A DNA stretch of 64,000 nucleotides from Pilaira anomala (GCA_025716855.1 JAIXMQ010000062.1:62001-126000); one strand, 5' to 3'. Shown: positions 10,294-22,089, counted from the stretch's first letter. Numbers and translations are program-made. The notes: generated by a model from the letters alone, not told the origin.

Positions 10294-12177
10294 ATGGTCT
10301 CTACTAAAGAACTTGATCATGCTACTGAGCTTGATACCATGTTGACTCGTATGCAGGAAATGGTCATTGAGTGTATGTGATTTTCCCAAAGAAGTACATA
10401 TTTAAATAAATTTTTTAATTTTTTTTTTTTTTTTTTTACAGATATCAGAAAGGGTCAAGAAGGAGAAAGTCAAGTGGTTGATTACCATAGTCCTGAAGAA
10501 CTTTATAAAGTCATTGACTTGGAATTACCACCTGTTGGATCAGGGATCGATGGTAAATGAGCAAAAAAAAAAAAAAAAACTTGACAAGAACCGTCTGTTC
10601 TTATAAATATATATATTTTTTTTACAGGTACATTTGAACTTATTAAGTCAACACTTGCATATAGTGTCAACTCTTGGAATCCTCGCTTCATGGATAAATT
10701 ATACGCTGGTACAAACCCTATTGGCGTGATTGCAGAACTCTTGTTAGCAGTTTTGAATACCAATGCTCACGTTTATCAAGTTTCACCCGTTTTAACCTTG
10801 ATGGAAATTGAAGTAACGAAAGCAGTTGGTAAACTATTAGGCATGGGCGAGGTAAAATAACTATATATATAAAAAGAAGTTTTGATTACTTGATATATAT
10901 TTTTTTTTAAATAATAGAAAGCAGGTGGTTTATTATGTCCTGGCGGTTCAGCATCTAATTTATTAGCGTTAGTTACAGCACGTAATAAGTTTTTCCCAAA
11001 GATCAAGAAAGAAGGTTACTTTCCTTTTCCATATAATAAGAAAGCGAATTATGGAAAATTAGCCGTTTTTACTTCTGAACATAGTCATTATAGTATTGAA
11101 AAGGCTGTACAGGTGATGGGGTTAGGAAGTGATAGTATTATCAAAGTACCTGTGGATGAAACTGGAAGAATGGATGTCAGTCAATTAAGTATGTTGTTAT
11201 TGATATATATATATATATATATATACATTTTTTTTTTTGTCCGTATCAGCTAAAAGTTTTTTTTTTATATGTATAGAGAGATGTATCTGCTTAAGTCTTG
11301 CGGATGGAATGACTCCATTTTTTATTAATGCGACAGCTGGTACAACAGTTTTGGTAAAATAATTGGTTTATTTTTTTAATCCGTGCTATATACAAAATCG
11401 TTTTTTACTGACAAATTATGTGTATAGGGAGCATTTGATCCAATGAAAGAGATATCGGTCGTGGCCAAAAAGTATACTTGTTGGTTACATGTAGATGGTT
11501 CATGGGGAGGTACAGCCATTTTCTCAGATAAAGTCAAGCAAGAAAAAAATTGGTTTGAAGGATCCGAACTAGCGGATTCATTTACATTAAACCCTCATAA
11601 ATTATTGGGCGTACCTTTACAATGTTCAATGTTAATCACACCTCATGACGGTCACTTATTATTTGCTCAAGCCAACTCAACAAAAGCCGATTACTTATTC
11701 CACGGTAACCCATATGATTTAGGAGCAGGTACAATTGGTTGTGGACGTAGACCGGATGCGACCAAAGTATTTTTAGCTTGGAAATTCTATGGACAACAAG
11801 GATTAGGTGCTAGAGTAGATAAAGCATTACATTCTGCAACTGAATTTACAAAGATTGTACGTGAACGTCCACACTTTCAATTGGTAGTGGATCCAAGTCC
11901 ATTTTTACAGATTTGCTTTTGGTATTTACCTCCTCAATTGGATACATCAACAAAAGATAATAGGGTCTTGTCAATTGTGACACGCGAGTTACATAAGCGC
12001 GTCAATCAATCAGGTGAGTTCTTGGTGGATCATGCTCCTTTAAAAGGTGTACCTGATTTCTTTCGGGTCGTTGTCAATGCTCCTACTGTTAATTTACATC
12101 GTGATTTAGAAAAGTTGTTGGATGCTATTGAGCAAGCAAATGAATCCATTGATTGGCAACAATCGATTTTAAAATAA
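10294..12177 (+). CDS. Group II PLP-dependent decarboxylase (glutamate/cysteine-sulfinate type)
   Basis: Six exons (10294-10372, 10442-10552, 10628-10851, 10918-11188, 11277-11353, 11428-12177) give 503 residues, close to animal GAD and CSAD. Visible family blocks are NPRFMDKLYAGTNPIGVIAE, YQVSPVLTLMEIEV, GLLCPGGSASNLLAL, SEHSHYSIEKA, NATAGTTVLGAFDP, HVDGSWGG (Asp about residue 277, binds the PLP pyridine nitrogen) and LNPHKLLGVPLQCS with the Schiff-base Lys at about residue 312. It probably decarboxylates an acidic amino acid (glutamate to GABA, or cysteine sulfinate/aspartate) in the cytosol. It resembles the animal-type branch more than the short GadB branch. Substrate choice cannot be read from the sequence. 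The exon 1 donor GTATGT was chosen because it alone keeps the frame into EYIRKGQEGES. Confidence 0.9.
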
Positions 12178-12795
12178 ATAAAAAGCAAAGGGGTTCTTTT
12201 GTATGTGTGTGTTGTGTTGTCTTGCATATTATTGATTATTACTGAGTGAAATAGTGAGTTGTAACTCGATTAAAACACAATACTTTTTTTTTTTAAAAAA
12301 AAACAGGAACGAAGGTTGTTGTTTTCTGCGGACGATCAAAAAAAACACGCGCTTGATCTTACGACTTCACATGATAAATAGTTTTTTTTTTTATCATCCC
12401 CCCACCTGTGTCACATGGTGAAAAAGAACAAAGAAAGTGTTAAAAAAATGTCGTTCTATGTAACAGGAAATAAAATAAAAAAGGACTTACAAAAAAAAAA
12501 ATAGACGCAATGGTTGTACAAGATCTCAGTTTTAGTACATTTTCAAATTAAACATATATATAAAAAAAAAAAGAGAGAATATTACATATTTTGATTAAAT
12601 AATTGCTTTGCGTAGAATTTATGCACGTATATTTCCAAAAGAAGAATATAATAGAAAAAAAGGGTTGAGATATAACGTGCGAATCAAGTGATTTAAAGGG
12701 AAAGAGAAAAGAAAGGCGGAACTTGTATTCCCTTTTTCCTCTCTCTCTCTCTCTCTTCTCTGTTTTTTTTATTCTTTTAAAAATTAATAATAATA
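12178..12795. other. Spacer with CT-rich leader of the RasGEF gene
   Basis: 618 bp between two plus-strand genes. The last 70 bases contain a CT-repeat (about 12740-12762) and a T-run just before the start codon, on the coding strand. A single gene-like feature was not found. Confidence 0.45.
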
Positions 12796-13681
12796 ATGGC
12801 ATCACCTACTTTATTATGTAGAGTACAAGCATTATTTCCTTTTGAATCGAATGATCCAGCTTCTTTAAAATTCAAAGAAGGAGATTATATTGATGTTTTA
12901 GCTAAATTACCTTCTGGTTGGTGGGACGGATGGTAAAAGATAAAAAAAAAAAAAAATACAGACAAAATGAAAAAAAAAAAAATAACTTTTTCTCTCTTAA
13001 CTTAGGTGTAATGGAAATCGTGGATGGTTTCCTAGTAACTATGTGAAAGTGATTGAAGATTATGGTAGCACAGGGCTTACGGTAAAATTAAAAAAAGTTG
13101 CATAAAAATCATGGGATTAATTTTTTTTTTAAAACAGTCACCAACAATAAGACAAAAGAAAAAGCACTTGTTTGATGATCGCGTTGGAAATATAGAAACG
13201 AGACAATATTCTTTACCACAACAATGGACAATACAGAATAAAGAGGATGGTACAGCCAGTTATTATTTAAATAATGTGACGGGTGAGATGAGGTTGACTT
13301 TTCCTTTTGAAGACGTTTCTGCTTCTTCTTTATATGATTGTGAATCCGATGAAGATTCATTTACTTCAACTATTGACGGTAGTAGTTCTGTTTTTGATGT
13401 GAATTATCTAAGTAATTCTGAAGACACTAAGGTAAGGAAAAAAACAAGTTGTAACGTATGTATATATGATTTTTTTTTTCTAAAAAAAAAAAAAAAAAAA
13501 AAAAAAATAGTGGTCTCAAAGATCACCTTTTCCATATACCATGTCACATCAAGATACTACTGCATGGCAACCAACGGATTTACAGGTAACCAAGGAAACA
13601 TGTCTAGTTGAAAATTAAACAAAACCTCCTTAAACTTTTTTACATGTATTTTTTTTTAGGAGGTAAAGCAGCAGCAGCAGC

Positions 13682-13769
<88 letters not shown>

Positions 13770-16483
13770 ACAACAACAACATATACATCCAACAGCTAAC
13801 AATAATAACATTATTACATGGAGTGAGTTATTAGTTCAAGTGACATTATCTATAAATAATTTAATTGGGGCAGCCAAAAATGGAAAGAGAGATGTATACA
13901 AGAAATATAGTTATCAAATAGTAGAAAATGTACGATACATGTTAGTTGCATCGGGTACGATTAGTAAAGAAAGTATAGCGATAAAGACAAGTAATATATT
14001 ACGATCACATCATCGAGCGATGATGGCATCTCTATCCAAATTGATATTATCATGTCAATTATGTGCTGATGGTACAGTGATGGAAGTGAATAAATTATTA
14101 GTGGATAGTAATGAATTATTAGTATCAGTTAGAAACTTTATAAATACATGTGAAAGTATACCGGTCATGATAAATAAAGTGGAACCAAGTTTGATAAAAG
14201 AAGAAGAAGGAGTCATGTTACAGAATAGAGAAAAGACAGCAACAACAGGAATTCGAGCTAAATATGAATTAAAATCAGATTTAATTGAAAATTTAGAAGC
14301 ATATGGATCAAGTATGCAAGAATCAATGGAAGCACTTCAGTTAAATTTAAATCGTAATAGTGATTCAAGATGCTCTTTAGCAGTTTTATTATTTACACAA
14401 TATCGTAATTTTGGAAATCAAAATGGACAATTTTTATCGATAATTGAAGATATTGATTTTGAAAAAGTAAAAGAATCAAATGAATTGATAAGATTAAATG
14501 TAGCAAAACAATTACTTTATGACAATTTGGGTATTTTATTTTACAAGATGCAAATGATGACGGATGAATCGATATCAATGGAAATTGTGATTAAAGAAAT
14601 GCAAGAAGCAGCAAAATGTATTATAAATGCAATTGGATTAGTGTGTGATCATATGTCAAGCTTGGTAAAAGATAGTTTAAATTTGGATCAGTTTAGTTCA
14701 GTTAGAGATAATTCTTCCCAAATAGAATTATTTATACCAACATCTAAATTATCGGCATCAGCACCTGATGTTTCTTATAAAAGGTCTCATTCACTTTCGA
14801 TAGAAACGAATAATTCCAAATTATTTAATAGATCTTCTGCTCCAGTAGAAATTCAAAAAAATCAACTGGATTATATTAAATCAATTGAAAGTAATCATAC
14901 TACTGCTAAATTAAAACAATTTTTTGGTGACGATTTACCTGATTCTCCTTCATTATTATTACCAACTAAATCCATAGCAACAACAACCACCACAAAGAAA
15001 ACAACAACTACATCTCCAATGATTGCTAGTAATAGTAGTAGTAGTAATAGTGATACATCACCTCATGTGGACGAAAATACAACAATTACAGGAGAAGATG
15101 AAACAAGATATCTTCAATACGACTATAGTCCAAATGAAATTGTTTTTACATCAGATGGTAGTGTAAAAGGAGGTACTTTACGTGCACTGGTAGAACGCAT
15201 GACGTTGCATGATTATTTAGATATGAACTTTAATAATACCTTCTTATTAACATATCGATCTTTTTGTACATCATTGGAGTTATTGGAGCTATTAGAAGAA
15301 AGATATAATATAAAGCCACCAACTGATTTAACACCTGAAGAATTAGAAATTTGGATTACAAAGAAACAGAAATTAGTTCGATTACGTGTATTTAATGTAC
15401 TTAAGATTTGGTTAGAACAATACTATTATGAAGAAGATTCTGTCATTCTCGATAGATTATTATTCTTTACAAACACAACTATAAAAGAAACTTTATCTTT
15501 TTCTGCTTATCAACTAGAAAGATTAATTCAAAAGAGAAAAGAAGCTTGTAAAGATTTAAAGAAATTAGTTATAACTCAACAAGTAGATTCTCCTGATCCT
15601 ATCTTACCTAGAAATTTAAAAAAGTTTAAATTATTAGATTTGGATCCAACTGAAATGGCTAGACAATTAACTATTATGGACTTTAAACTATATAGTTCAA
15701 TTAAACCTGTTGAATGTCTTGATAAAGCCTGGTCTCGTGATTCAAGCAATAGTAATAATACTGCTCCGGTTGCTGTCAACATTAAAGCTTCAATTGATTA
15801 TTGTAATCAAATCACAACTTGGGTATCTGATGAAATCTTATCTCAAACAGAAGTAAAAAAACGTAGTGTCTTGATAAAATATTGGGTGAATGTAGCAGAA
15901 CGATGTAGAATATTTAATAATTTCAATACATGTATGGCCATTCTTTCAGCATTTGATAATAGTGCTGTAGGTAGATTAAAGAGAACATGGGAGATGGTGG
16001 GAGCACGTACAAATCATATTGTATCACAAATTCGTAAACTGATGGGTGCCAATCGTAACTTCAATAATTATCGTGCCTTGATTCATTCTGTCAATCCACC
16101 CTGTATACCCTTTTTAGGTATTTATCTACAAGACCTTACTTTTATTGAAGATGGTAATCCAAATTTCCTCAAGACTTCAAAAGATTTAATTAATTTTGCA
16201 AAAAGAGCAAAGACTGCTGAAGTTATTCGTGAAATTCAACAATATCAATCTATGGGATATCAGTTTAGAACTGTAGATGAAATTCAAGCTTTTATCAATG
16301 AAAATTTACATAGTTCACGAGATGAAGATCAACTTTATAGAGAAAGTCTTAAACTGGAACCAAAGTAAGTTGCAGTGATGTATATATAAAAAGCTTCATT
16401 TTATTTAAACTCTTTTTATTTCTTTTAGGGAAAGAGATGATGAAAAGATAACGCGACTCTTGCAGGAATCAGGTTTCTTGTAA
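12796..16483 (+). CDS. SH3-WW-polyQ-RasGEF protein (Cdc25/Ste6-like guanine exchange factor)
   Basis: Six exons (12796-12932, 13006-13081, 13138-13431, 13511-13585, 13660-16364, 16429-16483) give 1113 residues. An SH3 domain covers about 1-66 (ALFPFESNDPASLKFKEGD, WWDGW, GWFPSNYV). A WW-like domain follows at about 96-128 (LPQQWTIQNKEDGTASYYLN). A run of 37 Gln occupies 198-234. A helical middle region and a Ser/Thr-rich linker follow. RasGEF_N is at about 690-815 (GTLRALVERMTLHDYLDMNF, FLLTYRSFCTSLELLELL) and the catalytic RasGEF domain at about 850-1090 (DPTEMARQLTIMDFKLYSSI, NFNTCMAILSAFDNSAVGRL, PPCIPFLGIYLQDLTFIEDG). It should load Ras with GTP in cAMP/PKA or MAPK signalling. The last exon adds a short charged tail. 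It is convergent with the next gene, 76 bp away. Confidence 0.9.
13669..13779 (+). repeat. CAA/CAG microsatellite coding for Gln37
   Basis: 111 bp of in-frame CAG and CAA codons near the start of exon 5 of the RasGEF gene. The central part is mainly CAA and the later part alternates CAACAG. It begins 9 bp after the 3' splice site. Confidence 0.95.
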
Positions 16484-16559
16484 ATATAAATAAAACTCCT
16501 TTTTTTTCTTCTTTTTTATACAACGTTGTTATGTACACAATATTACAGCTTTTTTTTTT

Positions 16560-17663
16560 TTAATTAAACACACGGTCTAAAAAAGCAGTAGTCATACCTA
16601 ATAAACCTTTATCCACTACTACAGCAGGAGGAGAAGAAGAAGAAGAAGAAGTAATTAAAGATTCATTTAATACAATTAGTTGTTGTTGTTGTTGCTGAAC
16701 TGCAGCCGCAGCAGCAATAGACTTTAAATGATGATGTCTATGAGCAATCTGTCTTTGTTCCAAATGAGGTACATAGCAAGGATGAGCAGTTTGTTTATGT
16801 GGTTTCTTGAGTCTATCCAATGACCGTATTAAACTCTCCTTCATCGGATCCCTAAATTTCTTTATACATTTATATTCACGGTTTAATAGATCCAGTTCTT
16901 TTTGTGTCTTTTGCATATTACGTGGATGCGTAGGACTCGATTCATCTTGTAATTGTGATTGTTGTCGTTGTAACATGAGTTTCTGTTGTGTCCTAGATAG
17001 ATTTGTTCGTGGTGTAGGCATTTGAATGGGTGGATGTAATGTATCTTCTTCTGTTATAAAGTGTGAACGAAGTAACGGTTTTTTTATTTTATGGTCTGTT
17101 ACTACTGTCGATTGCATATTGTTTGTGGTGGAGGAAATGATTGGATACAAGATGGATTTTTTTGGAAGTACGAGTGTATTAGCTGTTGCATTCAATGTTT
17201 GTTCTATTGGCTCTGCAATTACTCTATGAGTAATTGAAGCAGGATTACATAAACTAGGTTGTGTTGTTGACGTTGTTGTTGTTGTTGTTGTCGTCGATGG
17301 TGGTGATGGTGGTGGTGGTGGTGTTGGTGTTGGTGTAAACACTTCTTGTTCCGCTTTTGGACTTGTTGGCTTTTTTTTAGGTGTTGAAACAGAACTAAAT
17401 CCCTTTCGATCAAATGAGATTCGATGTAATGAACGTTGAGATTGTGAACGTCGCATAACGGGTCTATCATTTGTTTCTTCATTTAAATCTGCTTCGGAAT
17501 CGGTATGTGCATTCGCTCTTGCCATGGGAGCTATCTTTGCAACATGAACTCGGCCACTAGAACGTCTTTTGACATGATGTCGTATAGGTCTTTTATGTGT
17601 TGTGGTAGGTGACGATTTCGTAACTTCTTCTTCTTCTCCCATCACGAACTTATTTTCTTTCAT
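16560..17663 (-). CDS. Basic Ser/Thr-rich protein, possibly Tco89-like TORC1 subunit
   Basis: A single-exon frame of 367 residues. Start chosen at 17663 (MKENKFVMGEEEE) because a CT-rich leader lies directly upstream, as for other genes here. An upstream in-frame ATG at 17783 would add a hydrophobic, unlikely extension. The N-terminus is basic (RPIRHHVKRRSSGRVHVAKI). A Pro/Thr-rich stretch lies in the middle. The best conserved-looking block, about 218-290, contains NLSRTQQKLMLQRQQS, then LNREYKCIKKFRDPMKESLI. A TQQKLxLQR block of this type is, from memory, characteristic of the fungal TORC1 subunit Tco89 family. That would place it at the vacuole/lysosome surface in nutrient signalling. This assignment is tentative. 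The C-terminal part has Ala, Gln and Ser runs. Confidence 0.6.
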   Translation of the reverse strand: MKENKFVMGEEEEVTKSSPTTTHKRPIRHHVKRRSSGRVHVAKIAPMARANAHTDSEADLNEETNDRPVMRRSQSQRSLHRISFDRKGFSSVSTPKKKPTSPKAEQEVFTPTPTPPPPPSPPSTTTTTTTTSTTQPSLCNPASITHRVIAEPIEQTLNATANTLVLPKKSILYPIISSTTNNMQSTVVTDHKIKKPLLRSHFITEEDTLHPPIQMPTPRTNLSRTQQKLMLQRQQSQLQDESSPTHPRNMQKTQKELDLLNREYKCIKKFRDPMKESLIRSLDRLKKPHKQTAHPCYVPHLEQRQIAHRHHHLKSIAAAAAVQQQQQQLIVLNESLITSSSSSSPPAVVVDKGLLGMTTAFLDRVFN

Positions 17664-18217
17664 TTTAATAAAAGAGAGAAAGAGGGAGAAAAAGAGAGAG
17701 AGAGAGAGAAATAAAATATGCTTTTTTTCTCGTCTCTTTTGAATATCCGCCGAAATGAAGTGAGGAAAGTCAAAAATATCCACCGATATTCATAATTGTA
17801 ATTAAAGAATGTTGGTTTATATGAATATATTTCCTGTCATTTTCTTTTTCTTTTTTTTTTTTTTTTTTTAAGGAAAAAGGGTGACCACATGTCAAAAAAA
17901 AAAAGGGAAAATACCTATCTATCATTACCATTTACTCTCATATAGAGAGATTTGCTCTTCAATTTAAAAATTATGTATTTTATAAAGCCTTAAAGTGCAA
18001 TGGAAGCTTTATAGGTATTCAAAGCGACCATATTAGAAAAAAAAATTGCTGAGCTCTTTATGCTATTATGTACCCAGAGGCCAGACCAAATTGGCAAGCA
18101 TATGTCCCACATGTTTTTAGCAGCGTTGACACCTCTATTACAATACATACCGAGCAATAACTATTATTTTAAAGATTATATTTTCAAACCTACCCTCTTC
18201 CCATCCATCAATAACTA

Positions 18218-18251
<34 letters not shown>

Positions 18252-18808
18252 GTGGGAAGTTCAGTTCAGTCTTATTGAATTAATTTTGGTGATGATGGTT
18301 TTGATTCGGTTACATTGTGTTCAGTTTTTTACCTATTTGGTTTGTTGAATCCAGAGTACTTAGTTAAACCGTTTCATGTGTGACTGAATGGAGAAAACTT
18401 CAAGTTGATTACACATTGAAAACAAAATACTCTTTTACACAAAAACAAAACTATCGATAGCATTTATATGGATATTACAATTGTCTCAAGTATTACAGCA
18501 GACATACTAACTTCTGCTAAACAAGAAACAGAAATTGAGGACGGGCGTTATAAACGCGTTCTGCCCGGAAAAATAACAACTGAATCATGACTCTTCGAAG
18601 CGAACAGAACTTTTGACAGCAATAATACTAACTATTAAATCTTAAACGTGTAAGCCTTGAATAAAGAAAGAAAGAGAGAGAGTCTGTTAATAAGAAATTT
18701 TTGCAGTTTCTGCCTACAATTCGAATAACAGATAGTTATTGCAATATTTGTAACTTAACTTATAGTTCAAGAGAGGGTTTTTTTTAGAGCATTACATACA
18801 GGCTCATA
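17664..18808. other. Spacer, no gene seen
   Basis: AT-rich spacer with a GA-repeat at about 17676-17711 (a CT leader for the minus-strand gene), T runs at about 17849-17869 and 18224-18250, and a short open frame at 18060-18220 without recognisable features. Confidence 0.4.
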
Positions 18809-19960
18809 ATGCCACGAAAGAATGATTCTGACTTTGGGTAACTTTTAGCATAGAAATTTATTTTATTACGCTACATAAAATTTATTATGTATGATTTAGA
18901 AAGTTACCAATTGGTTTGACACATCAAGATCCTATGGGTAATTTTTCTCAAAATCAAAGACCTTTAGAGGCTTTACCAATCGAGTCAGAAGATAAACATA
19001 TTTTCAAACTATATTAAATAAATTTAACAATTCTCTTTTCTAACCAATTCTTTTAATCCTCTTTTACCACAAAATAATGAATCTCCTAATATACTAAATA
19101 CCGTTCCAGTAACTACTACTGACAACAATCCCAAAGATTATTCAGAATTGGTATGTATATTGTTTTTTTTTATATTAGCAGGATTATACGAAAAAGATAT
19201 TGATCAATTTATTAGTTTCTCATATCCAATAGCTACTCAAAGTAATGATACTAGTTTTTATAGTACACATCTCTTGCTGTAAATACTTGGGAGCGAAGCT
19301 TCGCTTGGAAAAGCTAAGGAACTAAGCGTGAAATTATGGACTGTGCAAACCATTTACTTGTATATGTACCTAATGCAAATTATTCTCCTAATGAAAATGC
19401 GGTCAGTACACATAAAATTATATACTATCATTTTTCTAATTTCCTTTTTTTTTAAATAATAATAATATATCGAAATTTTAATTAGCCATGATAACCCCAA
19501 TAAAGAGAAGCCTTTTGATAAAAATCCGACTATGTATCCATGCCAAGAGCAACTATTGTACCATCTGCGATACATGTAAAGTATAATTTTCAAGTATCTT
19601 ATCGATATCATTTAACCAAAATTCATCATTGTCGTTGCCTAAACTTACATTGTCAGCAATCGATCGCAACACACTATAACAACAATTAATGATTGAAATA
19701 ACTATTGTACTGCATGCAATCGATTGTATAGCAATAGTAGCTCTTATATGAGACATTTAATGCTTGTCCATAGTATAGGACCCCTAAAGACTACTGAAAA
19801 ACGTAAGCGCTTTAAAAACAAATAGTTGATGATCTAAACAGATGTTGTCCAGTGTGTAAAATGAAACGTTTCCTACAGATCATTCATACCGATGCCATTT
19901 GTATATGGTTCATGGTATAGGTAAAGCGTCACCTGTAAATGATCGTACTTATGAAAGTAA
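18809..19960 (+). pseudogene. Decayed gene with split reading frames and a C2H2-like zinc-finger scrap
   Basis: A plausible first exon (MPRKNDSDFG, donor GTAACT) splices to KLPIGLTHQDPMGNFSQNQR and PLEALPIESEDKHIFKLY, then a stop. Further along come NESPNILNTVPVTTTDNNPK, LYEKDIDQFISFSYPIATQS and, after more breaks, NHLLVYVPNANYSPNENAVS in changing frames. Near 19830-19960 RCCPVCKMKRFL and, one frame over, YRCHLYMVHGIGK give a Cys2...His2 spacing like a zinc finger. I do not recognise the family. The pattern is that of an intron-containing gene dying by indels and stops. Confidence 0.45.
19553..19756 (-). pseudogene. Minus-strand coding-like fragment inside the relic region
   Basis: The minus frame contains ADNVSLGNDNDEFWLNDIDK followed by ILENYTLHVSQMV. 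The composition is protein-like while the plus strand here is full of stops. Either a second dead gene was inserted, or an inverted duplicate of a local gene lies here. Function unknown. Confidence 0.3.
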
Positions 19961-20190
19961 TGCTACCATCAAGTAGACGGTCTGCTTTATATTATCTTGT
20001 CACATAGTTACTTCTTTATTATAACTGTATACATAATACTGACACAAATTGTATGCTCAAAAGTGCAGTTATTGAAAACACAAGAGATAGCTAATAATAA
20101 TAAAAGACTTTATTTTTTTATTCGATTGTTGCTATTATATAACTTAATAAGAAAGGAGATTATCATTTAAGTTCTAGAAGAAGAGAGGGG

Positions 20191-22089
20191 TCAAAAGTTC
20201 CACTTATACTTTTCCTGTTTGGAGTGTTTTACATCAATTCTGAATTCAGCTAGGCTTTGACAGGTAATCTCAAAGCAAATATTGACCAGTAACCTGTCTT
20301 CTTCATTATAGTAGCATGATTTTCTAAAACCCAAGTCTTCAAAGTTTGATTCTTCAGAGCTTGATTCTTCAGAGCTTGATTCTAAAATGCTTTGTAACGA
20401 CGGTTTATAGTTTTTTGACGCTATTTTATAGCTTTTTGCGCTTATGGGTAACAGACCATTGATATCGCCTGTATAATATTTCGGGCCTTTACGTGTCGTC
20501 AATTTAATATAAGCTTTAAACTCTTCGTTCATGTCGTCTTGATAAGTTGTACTCACCCAACTGAGCAATTCGAGGCTAGCATTTTTTATGTTAATAATTA
20601 TGGGGCTTTCGCGACAATTGTGGTTGTCCAAAGAATTATTATATATGCGAACATGTTTGATAGTCGGGTGGATCACAGATATATCGTTCAGTAAAGGAAC
20701 ATTCTCATCAACAACGTTGACAACAGTCAATTTTTTTACATTGGTGTTTAAAGGTACATCGTCACTAAAACAGCTTGCGTTTGCGGAATCATTCGTCAAT
20801 GTTAGTTGTTGCAAAGAGGGACATAATTTAAGTATTCCGATAGTCCAGTTCAAGTTGTCAAAGTTAATATAAAAATCCGTCGGCTCTTCCAATCCACTTA
20901 TAGGATTATCATCAGTATTTAGTGTGAGTGATTGAATCCTACCCCCTGTCGTTGACAAAAACTTGATATGCGGGAACACAACATCGTCTTTATGTACTGG
21001 AAACTTTATTACCAACGTTTTCTTTTCAACATGAAAAATTATATCATCCGAAAATGGTTCTTCATTATAATGATATATCAAAATTGTGTCTTTATATCTC
21101 TCGTTCATGCTGATAAGTTTAGTCCAAACAATGATTGCGTCCTCGTATTTCAATTGCAATTCTATTTTGAATTCTAAGACGAGGCTAATTACATGGCTTA
21201 AAAATTCAATCACTGCACTCGAATCCACTGTATTATCTCCCCCAAGAAAAATATCATGATCCACTACCAAATGTTGGAGTTTAGGAAATTTCTGTATAAC
21301 ATATCTCAATTGGCTTTCATTATTTATCAAGTCCCAGGAACAGTTGAGATTGCGAACATTAGGATGTGGATTGATTGGTTTCCCTGGTTCGACTATCATC
21401 TTTGTTCTCACAGTAGCATAATGTGATATGGTAAGTCCTTTCAAAAGCGGAATATCATCCATCAGTGAATCGTAATAACTTAGTTGTTTATTTGAATAGT
21501 ACCTCAGGGTGAGATATTGTAATTTTTTGAATTCGCTGATTTCCTGGAGTAGTATTCGATATGCATTTGAACGATCCAAGTCCATACCACAGTATTGACC
21601 ACCGTCTGATATCCAAATAGAAACTAGAGTTTTTTTTAAAAGTAGTATGGTCTGAATATAGGATTCCAAACATTTACCCTCACATAACTGAAGCTCTTGT
21701 AACTTGGGCAATTGACCCTGAGTCAATGCTTGTGAAATTCGCTTCCAAAATGGTGAGCCCGCTGACCAAGTTAATATCTGTAATAGATTAGGACATTTTT
21801 GTACGAGTATATCTATTAATCCATGTTCATCCCATATTGGTTTGTAGCGTGATACGTTGAATAAAATGCCAGTTCTAAACGACTTTAGATAATTACCTAG
21901 TCGTAAAGAATTTAATAACGTACGAGCATATAGACGAGATCCCTCACTCGTAGTAATAACTACTTTGGAATATAAGTATCCAACTGAAGCCTCATACCAT
22001 CCTTTACTCGTGAGTTGACATTCTAATAGATCAGACGTTTCTAAATAGCTAAATGCAACTGTCAAGATTTCAAAAGGTAATAATCGCAT
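20191..22089 (-). CDS. F-box protein, probably with LRR-like solenoid
   Basis: An intronless frame of 632 residues. The first 45 residues form an F-box: LPFEILTVAFSYLETSDLLE, then CQLTSKGWYEAS. This is the Skp1-binding module of SCF ubiquitin ligases. The rest consists of irregular repeats with Leu patterns (LQEL..C, LQYLTLRYYS, LKGLTISHYA, VRNLNCSWDL, LQHLVVDHDI, LQQLTLTNDS), typical of the degenerate leucine-rich repeat F-box proteins that are numerous in Mucorales. Near the C-terminus a short acidic repeat (SSEESSSEES) comes from a tandem 15-bp duplication at about 20350-20385. The target protein is unknown. No intron is required and the start fits the F-box position. Confidence 0.85.
   Translation of the reverse strand: MRLLPFEILTVAFSYLETSDLLECQLTSKGWYEASVGYLYSKVVITTSEGSRLYARTLLNSLRLGNYLKSFRTGILFNVSRYKPIWDEHGLIDILVQKCPNLLQILTWSAGSPFWKRISQALTQGQLPKLQELQLCEGKCLESYIQTILLLKKTLVSIWISDGGQYCGMDLDRSNAYRILLQEISEFKKLQYLTLRYYSNKQLSYYDSLMDDIPLLKGLTISHYATVRTKMIVEPGKPINPHPNVRNLNCSWDLINNESQLRYVIQKFPKLQHLVVDHDIFLGGDNTVDSSAVIEFLSHVISLVLEFKIELQLKYEDAIIVWTKLISMNERYKDTILIYHYNEEPFSDDIIFHVEKKTLVIKFPVHKDDVVFPHIKFLSTTGGRIQSLTLNTDDNPISGLEEPTDFYINFDNLNWTIGILKLCPSLQQLTLTNDSANASCFSDDVPLNTNVKKLTVVNVVDENVPLLNDISVIHPTIKHVRIYNNSLDNHNCRESPIIINIKNASLELLSWVSTTYQDDMNEEFKAYIKLTTRKGPKYYTGDINGLLPISAKSYKIASKNYKPSLQSILESSSEESSSEESNFEDLGFRKSCYYNEEDRLLVNICFEITCQSLAEFRIDVKHSKQEKYKWNF

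Noticed and set aside
13608..13799. Ala/Thr-repeat frame over the CAA/CAG tract
   Set aside because: Frame shadow of the poly-Gln tract; the Gln frame joins correctly at both exon ends.
17664..17783. Upstream in-frame ATG that would extend the Tco89-like protein by 40 residues
   Set aside because: The extension is encoded by the CT-rich leader and gives an implausible Phe/Leu/Ser-rich stretch.
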